This document shows positions 6,515-13,070 of a DNA stretch of 13,070 nt, in pieces. Below the pieces are notes generated by a model. That model was not told the origin of the DNA and ran no database searches. It was given only the letters and a program-made list of their open reading frames with translations. Where the stretch lies: assembly GCA_946538445.1 (NCBI GenBank), contig CAMNGO010000039.1:1-13070 (forward strand). Reading direction: 5' to 3'. Position 1 is the first letter of the stretch. Each line of letters opens with the position of its first letter. The DNA comes from an uncultured Lachnospiraceae bacterium. GTDB lineage: Bacteria; Bacillota; Clostridia; Lachnospirales; Lachnospiraceae. The position numbers were made by a program, and so were the translations under genes.

Positions 6515-7501
6515 TTATAAGAGATGGGCTCTCAGTTCCTCACCGCTTAAGGGGCTCAGATAAGCCGGTGCGATATCGAAAGCAGTCATGCATCCTGATT
6601 TTCCTTCCGCATTCAGACGTGCCACTGCACGGGCATAGGCAGCAAGCACACTGCCGGTGAACTCGGGGTTGGAGTCAAGCTTGAGCTGGAATTCGATCAT
6701 CTCGTTGTTTTCTTTGTTGGCTCCGGTCTTGCCGGTGCGAATCACAAAACCGCCATGGGCCATTCCCTGATGATTCTGATTGAACTCCTCTTCGCTGATG
6801 AAGTGTACGGTAGTATTATAATCCGCAAAATAGTTGGGCATGGTCTTTATGGCAGTCTCAATTTTGGCTGCGTCCGCGCCTTCCTCCAGGACAACAAAGC
6901 ACTCACGCTCATGTTTGTCCCTGGTGGAAAGTTCGGGATTGGAACCGGATCTTACTGCATCAAGAGCTGCCTGCACAGGAACGGTATACTGTTTGGCATT
7001 TTTCACTCCCGGTATACGACGGATCGCATCAGAGTGTCCCTGGCTTACGCCGCGGCCCCAGAAAGTATAATCCTTACCATCCAGAAGAACAGAATTGCTG
7101 TAAATTCTGGCAAGAGAGAATAAACCCGGATCCCAGCCAACGGAAATCACTGCCACATGGCTGTTCTCCTTACCTGCTTTATCCACATTTGCGAAATGTT
7201 CCGGAATCCTTGCATGGGTATCAAAGCTGTCCACCACATTAAAATACCTGGTATATTCCGGTGTCTGTACCGGAAGATCCGTAGCACTGCCGCCACATAA
7301 GATCACCACATCCAGGTCGTCAGACCACTTGGGTGCTTCATCAACATGGACCACAGGAACATCTGAGGAAAGTATCTTCAGAGAAGACGGATCTCTTCTG
7401 GTAAACACAGCCTTCAGATCCAGATCGGGAGCAGCGTTCACGGCAAGTTCCACGCCTCTTCCAAGATTTCCATATCCTATAATTCCTACACTTATACTCA
7501 T
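6515..7501 (-). CDS. ddh: meso-diaminopimelate dehydrogenase
   Basis: A 328-residue NADPH-dependent dehydrogenase (EC 1.4.1.16). It converts L-tetrahydrodipicolinate plus ammonia directly to meso-2,6-diaminopimelate, bypassing the acylated intermediates of the longer lysine routes. The Rossmann signature G-I-I-G-Y-G-N-L-G-R is at residues 6-15. Family motifs follow: C-G-G-S-A-T-D-L-P-V-Q, V-V-D-S-F-D-T-H, S-V-G-W-D-P-G-L-F-S and Q-G-H-S-D-A-I-R-R-I-P-G-V. The length is close to that of the well-known Corynebacterium enzyme. The ATG at 7501 has GAGGG seven bases upstream. It is a single-gene unit with its own promoter and a shared terminator. The product feeds both peptidoglycan and the lysA reaction encoded about 3.4 kb upstream on the same strand. 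Confidence 0.96.
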   Translation of the reverse strand: MSISVGIIGYGNLGRGVELAVNAAPDLDLKAVFTRRDPSSLKILSSDVPVVHVDEAPKWSDDLDVVILCGGSATDLPVQTPEYTRYFNVVDSFDTHARIPEHFANVDKAGKENSHVAVISVGWDPGLFSLARIYSNSVLLDGKDYTFWGRGVSQGHSDAIRRIPGVKNAKQYTVPVQAALDAVRSGSNPELSTRDKHERECFVVLEEGADAAKIETAIKTMPNYFADYNTTVHFISEEEFNQNHQGMAHGGFVIRTGKTGANKENNEMIEFQLKLDSNPEFTGSVLAAYARAVARLNAEGKSGCMTAFDIAPAYLSPLSGEELRAHLL

Positions 7502-7549
7502 ACGAATCCCTCTTTTCTACTTCATATTTTATCTATAATAACAAAATCC

Positions 7550-7578
7550 ATTATATACCAAATATGCAGAAATGAAAA
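7550..7578 (-). promoter_or_regulatory. ddh promoter
   Basis: On the minus strand, TTTTCA (7573-7578) and a perfect TATAAT (7550-7555) are separated by 17 bases, about 48 bases before the ddh start. The leader is too short for a lysine riboswitch. Confidence 0.65.
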
Positions 7579-7641
7579 CTATAAAATTCATTTTTTTAGA
7601 AAATTTGTTTGATTTTAAGATTTCTCTCTGTTTTTACGAAA

Positions 7642-7678
7642 GAAAAATAGAAGATTGATTCAAAGATCAATCTTCTAT
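7642..7678 (-). terminator. Intrinsic terminator of the SpoIIE-type phosphatase gene
   Basis: A perfect 13-bp stem (7647-7659 with 7666-7678, six-base loop) is followed on the minus strand by TTTTTCTTT (complement of 7639-7647). It lies 32 bases after the stop codon. Confidence 0.88.
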
Positions 7679-7709
7679 CAAAAAGTACTCTCTCTTAGGC
7701 CGGCTGATT

Positions 7710-9761
7710 TCAGAAGAATTTTGTCATGCGGAAAACATTTTTATTCCCATCCCTCCTGTAAGAGATGTTATCCATGTTCTTCTTCACCAGGAAGATACCC
7801 AATCCTCCGATCTGTCTCTGATCTGCGGAAGCAGTCACATCCGGATCTTCTTTGGCAAGAGGATCATAAGGCACACCTTCATCCACCAGGACAATACTGA
7901 TACCGGTAGGGTCCTTCTCCTCTTCCAGCCGGATGATCACATCTCCCTTCTCACTGCCGTAAGCGTAGCTGGCTACATTGATAAACATTTCCTCCACACA
8001 GAGGTCAATCTGCATCTGAGCCTTCATAGGACAGTCAATCCCTTCCAGATGTTCATCCACAAAAGACATCACTTGATTCAGATTCTCTTTTAAAGCTTCG
8101 ATCTTAAACTCAGCCATCACATTCCCCTTAGTTTCTTCTGCTGATACTACATTCTCCTCCGGTCCATAATAATGAACACTCAACATGGAGGTATCATCAA
8201 ACTGATTTGCATTCTCCACAAATGTCTCTATATCTTTGGTTACACCCTCAATCAGACGGTCCGGATGTCTGTCTTCCACCTCGTCCAGGGCTTTCAGCAA
8301 TCTTCCGATTCCATATTGCTCATTCTTTGAGTTCACAGCTTCCGTGACACCATCTGTGTAGATAAAGAGGACACTATCCTTCTCCAGGCGGAAACGGTAG
8401 GTCTTATATTTCATATTCTCCATCCCGCCGATCACGAAGCCATGTGGATCTTTGAACAGTTCAAAGTTCCCTCCGGCCTGACCAAGGATTGGATACTCAT
8501 GACCTGCATTTGCTGCAGTTACGATTCCCGAAGATATCTCCAGGATTCCGATCCAGACGGTAACAAACATATCCTCCCGGTTGTTCACACATATCACATT
8601 ATTGATATCTTCCAGAATCTCGTCAGGTTCCCCGCCTTTCATGCAGCGATTCTTGATCAATATCTTGGATATCATCATGAAGAGCGCTGCCGGAATCCCT
8701 TTTCCGGAAACATCCGCCATAACGATAGCGAAATGATCATCATCTATGAAGAAGAAATCATACAGGTCTCCTCCGATCTCCTTGGCTGGTTTCATGCTGG
8801 CATTGATCGTGAATTCTTTCCTTCCCGGAAAACCGGAACTGATCTTGGGAAGGACATTATCCTGAATCTTTCTTGCCAGATCCAGCTCAGCCATCACACG
8901 GTTCTTCTCGGAAGTGATACGCATGATCTCCTGCACATCATTAACGATCTTCTCCTCCATCATGTCCACTTCGTAGGCCAGTCTGCCAAGCTCATTATTC
9001 ATATTGACAGAGACTTGAAGTTTTTCTTCCGGCAATTCCTCATTCTCGGAAAAGCGCTGTGTCTCTTCCGCAATCTTTTTCAGAGGGTTGATCAAGCGCC
9101 TTCTGATAAAATAGATCCAGCCGATGGTCACTACAAAAGTCAGAATCCCGGTAAATATGGCAATCTGCCGGAAGTATGTGATCCGGGCCGTGGTTAATTC
9201 CGTCATAGGTTTCACCACACCGATCACGGCGATGATCTCATCAGTCCTGGAATCTTTCATGGGAAACAGCGCTGTGGAATAATCGTCATGGAAATACGTT
9301 ACGGTCTCACCCTCAAATACCTTTCTGAAATCCTCTGCGTTCTCCTCCCGGATATCATCGACATAACCGATCTCATAAGGCGTATATCCGGAATCTGCGG
9401 AACAGACGTCAAAAATATAGGTACGGTGGGAATATTTCTTGTCCACGGCAGCCACATAAATCACTCTGCACTCTGCCGCATCTGCCAGCTTCTGCAGACG
9501 TCTTTCTGTCTCAAGATAAGAGTCATCTTCTGTTTTTGTATTCAGATATTGAAGGATATCACTGCTATCGATCATCCGGTAGGTCGTATGTGCCACCATG
9601 GAAGAACTCTTCTTGTACTGTTCAGACAGCACCACAGTAAACTCAATATAACCGATGATTCCCGATATGATCTCAGTCACCAGAATCAGAATCACGATGC
9701 TGATAATGATGGACCGCGCCAGACTTCCCGTAAATCTGCGCTCCTCAGGACCTTTTTTCAT
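7710..9761 (-). CDS. Membrane sensor with HAMP, SpoIIE/PP2C phosphatase and RsbW-like kinase domains
   Basis: A 683-residue signalling protein. In order: cytoplasmic start, TM1 (about 14-36), extracellular sensor (40-195), TM2 (199-219), HAMP and coiled coil (220-300), a PP2C-type phosphatase (310-530) and a GHKL ATPase domain (550-680). Phosphatase residues are intact: G-G-D (330-332), D-V-S-G-K-G (350-355), N-A-G-H (418-421), T-D-G (469-471) and D-D (522-523). The kinase-like domain keeps E590, N595, D627-x-G629 and G-G-L-G (652-655), so it should bind ATP. By family logic the phosphatase dephosphorylates an anti-anti-sigma (STAS) protein, and the RsbW-like domain either phosphorylates it or binds a sigma factor. 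Carrying both on one chain is a fused partner switch. No STAS protein or sigma factor lies in the window. The ATG has AGGTG nine bases upstream, and the gene has its own promoter and terminator. Confidence 0.94.
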   Translation of the reverse strand: MKKGPEERRFTGSLARSIIISIVILILVTEIISGIIGYIEFTVVLSEQYKKSSSMVAHTTYRMIDSSDILQYLNTKTEDDSYLETERRLQKLADAAECRVIYVAAVDKKYSHRTYIFDVCSADSGYTPYEIGYVDDIREENAEDFRKVFEGETVTYFHDDYSTALFPMKDSRTDEIIAVIGVVKPMTELTTARITYFRQIAIFTGILTFVVTIGWIYFIRRRLINPLKKIAEETQRFSENEELPEEKLQVSVNMNNELGRLAYEVDMMEEKIVNDVQEIMRITSEKNRVMAELDLARKIQDNVLPKISSGFPGRKEFTINASMKPAKEIGGDLYDFFFIDDDHFAIVMADVSGKGIPAALFMMISKILIKNRCMKGGEPDEILEDINNVICVNNREDMFVTVWIGILEISSGIVTAANAGHEYPILGQAGGNFELFKDPHGFVIGGMENMKYKTYRFRLEKDSVLFIYTDGVTEAVNSKNEQYGIGRLLKALDEVEDRHPDRLIEGVTKDIETFVENANQFDDTSMLSVHYYGPEENVVSAEETKGNVMAEFKIEALKENLNQVMSFVDEHLEGIDCPMKAQMQIDLCVEEMFINVASYAYGSEKGDVIIRLEEEKDPTGISIVLVDEGVPYDPLAKEDPDVTASADQRQIGGLGIFLVKKNMDNISYRRDGNKNVFRMTKFF

Positions 9762-9812
9762 TCTATAATCACCTTTTGATCTGTTAAAACTAAAAATAAA
9801 CTTATCAAATGT

Positions 9813-9821
9813 ATTATAACA
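9813..9821 (-). promoter_or_regulatory. Extended -10 promoter of the SpoIIE-type phosphatase gene
   Basis: TGTTATAAT on the minus strand is a perfect extended -10 element, about 52 bases before the start codon. The -35 at 17 bases (TATCCA) is poor. The PocR operon promoter carries the same nonamer. Confidence 0.6.
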
Positions 9822-9862
9822 ATAATCACGGCACTTGGATAGGATTATTTTTGAATTTATAC

Positions 9863-9898
9863 AAAAAGAAAGGAGCTGACGTCGTGACTGTCAGCCCC
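9863..9898 (-). terminator. Intrinsic terminator of the TM1586-type nitroreductase gene
   Basis: On the minus strand a 9-bp stem (9890-9898 with 9872-9880, one G-U pair, nine-base loop) is followed by TTTCTTTTT (complement of 9863-9871). It lies 38 bases after the stop at 9937. Confidence 0.82.
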
Positions 9899-9936
9899 AT
9901 GTGATTATACTATAATTATATGAAATGACCGGATTA

Positions 9937-10809
9937 TCACAGTACATCAAAATAAGCTGCAAAGCGATATCCATCGGGTGCTTCCACCTGTCCGGCTTCC
10001 GGAATCTCCTGGCAGACCCACCTTTTGTCGGGGGAGCGATGGGCAGTGTACACAAGATCAAAATTAGCCATGGTAGCTCCTGCATCCAGGTACAGATCCT
10101 CCCTTGTGGTTTCGGAGTCCTCCTTCATACGGTAGAGGATTACCAGGTCATCCGTATAGACATATCGGTAGGGTTGCTTATTAAGAAAACTGGGTGCCAG
10201 GCTGGCAGCGTAGAATGCCCGGTCAAGCGTCGGATCAATGATATTCCAGTCCATAGGCTCTCCCCAGACTTTATAATACACCAGGTCCTCCTGGGCGATC
10301 TTAGGTGCTATGTGCCCTTTTCTGGTCTTCACCTTGATATTGGAAGGGGTATGGATATCCAGCCTGGTCAGGGCAGACTCCTTCTTCCCATGTCCACAGG
10401 CTATGACAACCACCGCCTCCTTGGCATTGTTCTCCAGATGCAAGGCCCGCTTCACATTGTCACTGCCATTGGTGGTGAGCCAGCAGGAACCCAATCCCAT
10501 ATCCGTCAGCTTCAGGATCAGTTCCTCTGCGATGTATCCTGCATTTAACAGATATTTTTCTTTCTTCTCCGAAAGGATGGTCAGATATGCAGGAGCCCCA
10601 AAAGCATTTCCACGATAACCGGCGGATCCTTCCAGACGTTTTTTATATTCATCTCCGGTGGAAACCACCAGCTCCACATCAATGTCCGGATCCAATCGGC
10701 CGGATTTCTCGAAATAGTCTTTGATCTCCTGTATCTGGCCTTGGCTTAATTCCCTGTTTCGGAATTCCCGGATCGAACATCTTTTTTCAATTAATTCCAT
10801 ATATTTCAT
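9937..10809 (-). CDS. Nitroreductase-family protein, TM1586 type (tandem half-domains)
   Basis: A 290-residue protein made of two nitroreductase-like halves, the layout of the TM1586-type putative nitroreductases. The first half has K-R-C-S-I-R-E-F (FMN-phosphate type motif, residues 9-16), A-F-G-A-P-A-Y-L and L-T-D-M-G-L-G-S-C-W-L. The second half, from about residue 195, has A-F-Y-A-A-S-L-A-P-S-F-L-N-K-Q-P-Y-R-Y-V, which looks like the A-P-S-x-x-N-K-Q-P core. It probably folds like a nitroreductase dimer in one chain; substrate unknown. The ATG at 10809 is preferred because GGAGGG lies seven bases upstream; an in-frame ATG at 10860 lacks one and would add 17 residues unlike the family. The gap to lysA is 118 bases and shows no terminator, so lysA read-through is possible. 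Confidence 0.85.
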   Translation of the reverse strand: MKYMELIEKRCSIREFRNRELSQGQIQEIKDYFEKSGRLDPDIDVELVVSTGDEYKKRLEGSAGYRGNAFGAPAYLTILSEKKEKYLLNAGYIAEELILKLTDMGLGSCWLTTNGSDNVKRALHLENNAKEAVVVIACGHGKKESALTRLDIHTPSNIKVKTRKGHIAPKIAQEDLVYYKVWGEPMDWNIIDPTLDRAFYAASLAPSFLNKQPYRYVYTDDLVILYRMKEDSETTREDLYLDAGATMANFDLVYTAHRSPDKRWVCQEIPEAGQVEAPDGYRFAAYFDVL

Positions 10810-10927
10810 GGCTTGCCCTCCTTCGTTTTCTGTGGAACATACCATCTGTTTCCTTATCATAAATGTACCACTTTTTCAGAAAAATTGCACCATAAATCTA
10901 TGGAATCAACCATACTTTCTATCCGGT

Positions 10928-12229
10928 TTACAAGATATCAGGGATCACCTGATTCTGAGCGATCTGCGCGTAAGTCTGGGGTTTTACCATCCAGGCGCTT
11001 TTACCGTCCCGCACAAGAACCACTCCGGGGATGGGGTTGTTGTTATAATTGGAGGCCATGCTGAATCCATAAGCCCCAGTTGAAAATGTGGCAAGGATAT
11101 CCCCCATCTTTGTTGTGTGGGGCACCATGAAATCTGTCATGATGATGTCAGTGGACTCACAGTATCTTCCGCATACACAGACTTTATCATCCTTTTCTTC
11201 CTCTGCCCTGTTGGCAACGATCCCGTCATATTCTGCCTGGTAGAGCCCAACACGGATATTGTCTCCCATACCTCCGTCGATAGAGATATATTTTCTGACT
11301 CCCTTGATCTCTTTAATCTGGCCCACAGTATATAAGGTAAGACCGGCCTCCGCAACGATGGACCGACCCGGCTCGATAACCGGTGCCGGACATGGGATTC
11401 CTATCTCCTCCGAACGTTTTTTCATCAGATCCATCATGGGGTCCAGGAAGAAACGGTATGGTTTTCTTACCTCGTCAGTATAACGAGCCCCAAAGCCTCC
11501 TCCGAAATCCACTTCTTTTACTGCTACATCCAACTCTTTTTTCAGGATATCAACCCAATCCATAACGATATTCAGACCGTCAAGAAATGCATCGTTCTCA
11601 AAAAGCTGAGAGCCGATATGCATCTGAAGTCCCATGAATTCCAGGTATTCGGAATCAACGATCTGTTTTATGATCGGCAGCAACACTTCTCTCTCCAATG
11701 GGATGCCGAACTTGGAGTCCAGTTTACCGGTCACGATATAATCATGAGTGCTGGCGGCCACACCGGGGGTAATACGGACCGTGATCTTCATCTTCCGGTC
11801 GTATTTTTTACATGCTTCCAGGATGAGCGGGATCTCCTGAAGTCCATCCAGGATGATCCTTCCAACTCCGTATCGTACAGCCTGATCGATCTCTGCAGGT
11901 GTTTTATTGTTACCGTTGAATTCCACTTTCTCCGGTGGAAAATTCACCTGTTCTGCCACATACAGTTCACCGCCGGAAACCACTTCCACGTCGGTCCCCA
12001 TCTGTTTCAGAATCTCGTACATGCCTTTGGTGCAGAATGCCTTGGAGGCGTAGGCAACTCTGGCCCCGGGATATTTATCCACGAAATCCCTCTGAAGTTC
12101 CTCCAGAGGTTCCCTGATCCCATTGTAGGACATAACATACAGAGGAGTTCCGTAAGTACGTGCAAGCTCTGTCATATCACACCCGTCAAAATATAATTTC
12201 CCTTCTTTGATTTCTCTTAAATTATCCAT
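10928..12229 (-). CDS. lysA: Diaminopimelate decarboxylase
   Basis: A 433-residue PLP-dependent fold-III decarboxylase (EC 4.1.1.20) making L-lysine and CO2 from meso-DAP. Landmarks: Y-A-S-K-A-F with the PLP lysine K63, H204-I-G-S-Q, the phosphate-binding G-G-G-F-G (243-247), E286-P-G-R-S, and the active-site C357-E-S-T-D. The C-terminal G-A-Y-G-F-S-M-A-S-N-Y-N-N-N-P region is also typical. The ATG at 12229 has AGGGG six bases upstream; an open extension to 12319 has no ribosome site and is not family-like. With ddh in the same window it completes the dehydrogenase route to lysine, but two genes with their own signals lie between them. I see no lysine riboswitch in the leader. Confidence 0.96.
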   Translation of the reverse strand: MDNLREIKEGKLYFDGCDMTELARTYGTPLYVMSYNGIREPLEELQRDFVDKYPGARVAYASKAFCTKGMYEILKQMGTDVEVVSGGELYVAEQVNFPPEKVEFNGNNKTPAEIDQAVRYGVGRIILDGLQEIPLILEACKKYDRKMKITVRITPGVAASTHDYIVTGKLDSKFGIPLEREVLLPIIKQIVDSEYLEFMGLQMHIGSQLFENDAFLDGLNIVMDWVDILKKELDVAVKEVDFGGGFGARYTDEVRKPYRFFLDPMMDLMKKRSEEIGIPCPAPVIEPGRSIVAEAGLTLYTVGQIKEIKGVRKYISIDGGMGDNIRVGLYQAEYDGIVANRAEEEKDDKVCVCGRYCESTDIIMTDFMVPHTTKMGDILATFSTGAYGFSMASNYNNNPIPGVVLVRDGKSAWMVKPQTYAQIAQNQVIPDIL

Positions 12230-12327
12230 GTTTAACCCCTTTTTATTTCTATTCAATAATACTACAACCTTACACCAAAAGCCTGGCAGATTCAAGAGAA
12301 AATGAACAATTTGAATCATTTTCCTTC

Positions 12328-12374
12328 AAAAAACAAAGGATATCGTATCAAAATCCAATAAATACGATATCCTT
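12328..12374 (-). terminator. Intrinsic terminator of the ABC-2 permease gene
   Basis: A perfect 13-bp stem (12336-12348 with 12362-12374, core GGATATCGTAT, 13-base loop) is followed on the minus strand by TTTGTTTTTTG (complement of about 12327-12337). It starts 51 bases after the permease stop and about 100 bases before the lysA start. Confidence 0.87.
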
Positions 12375-12424
12375 GTATTCAAAATATTAATAATTGATGA
12401 TACAATTATTCATCAGATAAAATT

Positions 12425-13070
12425 CTAAAGGTTCTTTTTCTTGTATATGAATATAAAAGAAATGGTGGAAAAGATCAGCAGGTATGTGAACAGAATCACG
12501 AACCCGATCCCATCCGGATGCATTCCGGCCGAGATGGCGCGAATCATATTGCTGGCCTGAGACAGGGGCAATATCGCGATTACCTGGCGAAAACCATTCG
12601 GCATCTGCTCCGTGGAGAAAAAAGTATTACAGAGGAAGGTCATAGGCATAATAATATAGGAATTAAACCTGGGGGCATCCGTGTAACTTTTGGCCAAAAA
12701 GGACAATACCAGAGCAAGCGTGGAGAATACCGTACCATTTAAAAACATGATAAATAAGGATAATCCGTTGAATATCAGGCCTGTCCGAATCGGTGCTGTC
12801 AGAAGCATGATGATTCCAGCCGCATACATACCACGCAGGCTTCCCCCGATGATCTGGCCGACGATAAACTGCCACAATGGTGTGGGAGATACCATAACCT
12901 GATCCAGGGCTTTCTCATACAACCTCTGTACACTCATGTTCTGTGCCACCGCACTGAAGCTTCCCGTCATGGTAGACATGGCTACGATACCCGGAATCAG
13001 ATAATTCAGATACGGTTCCCCGTGGGAGGTGGTCTGAATCCCCATACCAAAGATGATGAGGTACATCAGG
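12425..13070 (-). CDS. ABC-2 type transporter permease (N-terminus outside window)
   Basis: The C-terminal 215 or so residues of a polytopic ABC exporter subunit of the NodJ/DrrB type. The family signature Y-L-N-Y-L-I-P-G-I-V-A-M is followed by A-L-D-Q-V-M-V-S-P-T-P-L-W-Q-F-I-V-G-Q-I, then four to five hydrophobic segments and a short basic tail K-K-K-N-L. The frame runs past the window end with no start, so roughly 40-50 residues are missing. Such permeases work with a separate ATPase, usually encoded just upstream, which would be outside the window. The exported substrate (drug, lipid or glycan) cannot be told from this subunit. Confidence 0.9.
   Translation of the reverse strand, partial: LMYLIIFGMGIQTTSHGEPYLNYLIPGIVAMSTMTGSFSAVAQNMSVQRLYEKALDQVMVSPTPLWQFIVGQIIGGSLRGMYAAGIIMLLTAPIRTGLIFNGLSLFIMFLNGTVFSTLALVLSFLAKSYTDAPRFNSYIIMPMTFLCNTFFSTEQMPNGFRQVIAILPLSQASNMIRAISAGMHPDGIGFVILFTYLLIFSTISFIFIYKKKNL

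Noticed and set aside
8442..9197. A 251-codon plus-strand open frame
   Set aside because: It lies wholly antisense to the SpoIIE/HAMP gene, whose domains and catalytic motifs are clear. The encoded peptide has no family features and no ribosome site.
9925..10548. A 207-codon plus-strand open frame
   Set aside because: Antisense to the TM1586-type nitroreductase gene, which has a good ribosome site and recognisable motifs.
11618..12196. A 192-codon plus-strand open frame
   Set aside because: Antisense to lysA; no protein family resemblance.
12230..12424. Lysine riboswitch (L-box) upstream of lysA
   Set aside because: Only about 95 bases lie between the lysA start and the ABC permease terminator. 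No multi-helix fold typical of the L-box is visible, and the strong hairpin there reads as a terminator for the upstream gene.

Overview
The window looks like chromosomal DNA of an anaerobic Firmicute of class Clostridia, most probably a Lachnospiraceae-type gut bacterium. The signs are moderate G+C coding DNA with very AT-rich intergenic gaps, strong AGGAGG-type ribosome binding sites, intrinsic hairpin-plus-T terminators, and gene families typical of that group: a SpoIIE/RsbW-type membrane phosphatase, a PocR-domain sensor, the one-step meso-diaminopimelate dehydrogenase, and small nitroreductases. This placement is inference; there is no rRNA or marker gene to fix it.

Layout from left to right. 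(1) 1-641, plus strand: the C-terminal end of an unrecognised protein with 82-residue repeats, closed by a good terminator. (2) 729-3026, minus strand: a two-gene operon encoding a PocR-domain, LytS/YesM-like sensor and an AraC-type response regulator. Both have lost their phosphotransfer residues (His to Gln in the sensor, Asp to Glu in the receiver). (3) 3412-4953, minus: a PutP-like sodium/proline symporter with its own promoter, terminator and an upstream palindromic operator-like element. (4) 5165-5758, minus: a TetR-family repressor, divergent from (5) 5929-6447, plus: a small nitroreductase. (6) 6515-7501, minus: meso-diaminopimelate dehydrogenase (ddh). It converges on the nitroreductase at a shared bidirectional terminator. 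(7) 7710-9761, minus: a membrane sensor that fuses a HAMP region, a SpoIIE/PP2C phosphatase and an RsbW-like kinase domain. (8) 9937-10809, minus: a second nitroreductase of the TM1586 type. (9) 10928-12229, minus: diaminopimelate decarboxylase (lysA). (10) 12425 to the window end, minus: a 5'-truncated ABC-2 transporter permease.

How the genes fit together. ddh and lysA encode the last two steps of lysine synthesis: tetrahydrodipicolinate to meso-DAP to L-lysine. They are separated by a stress-signalling gene and a nitroreductase, each bounded by its own signals, so they are not one operon. putP lies directly upstream, on the same strand, of the PocR-sensor/AraC operon, so a nutrient-sensing link is possible but unproven. 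Most genes are separate transcription units: six terminators are visible as clear hairpins.

The best candidate for something under-described is the sensor/regulator pair at 729-3026. Both partners have lost their phosphorylation chemistry but keep their overall folds and operon arrangement, which suggests signalling by ligand-driven protein contact instead of phosphorelay. Also worth a look are the repeat protein at the left edge and the three half-site operator abutting the putP promoter.
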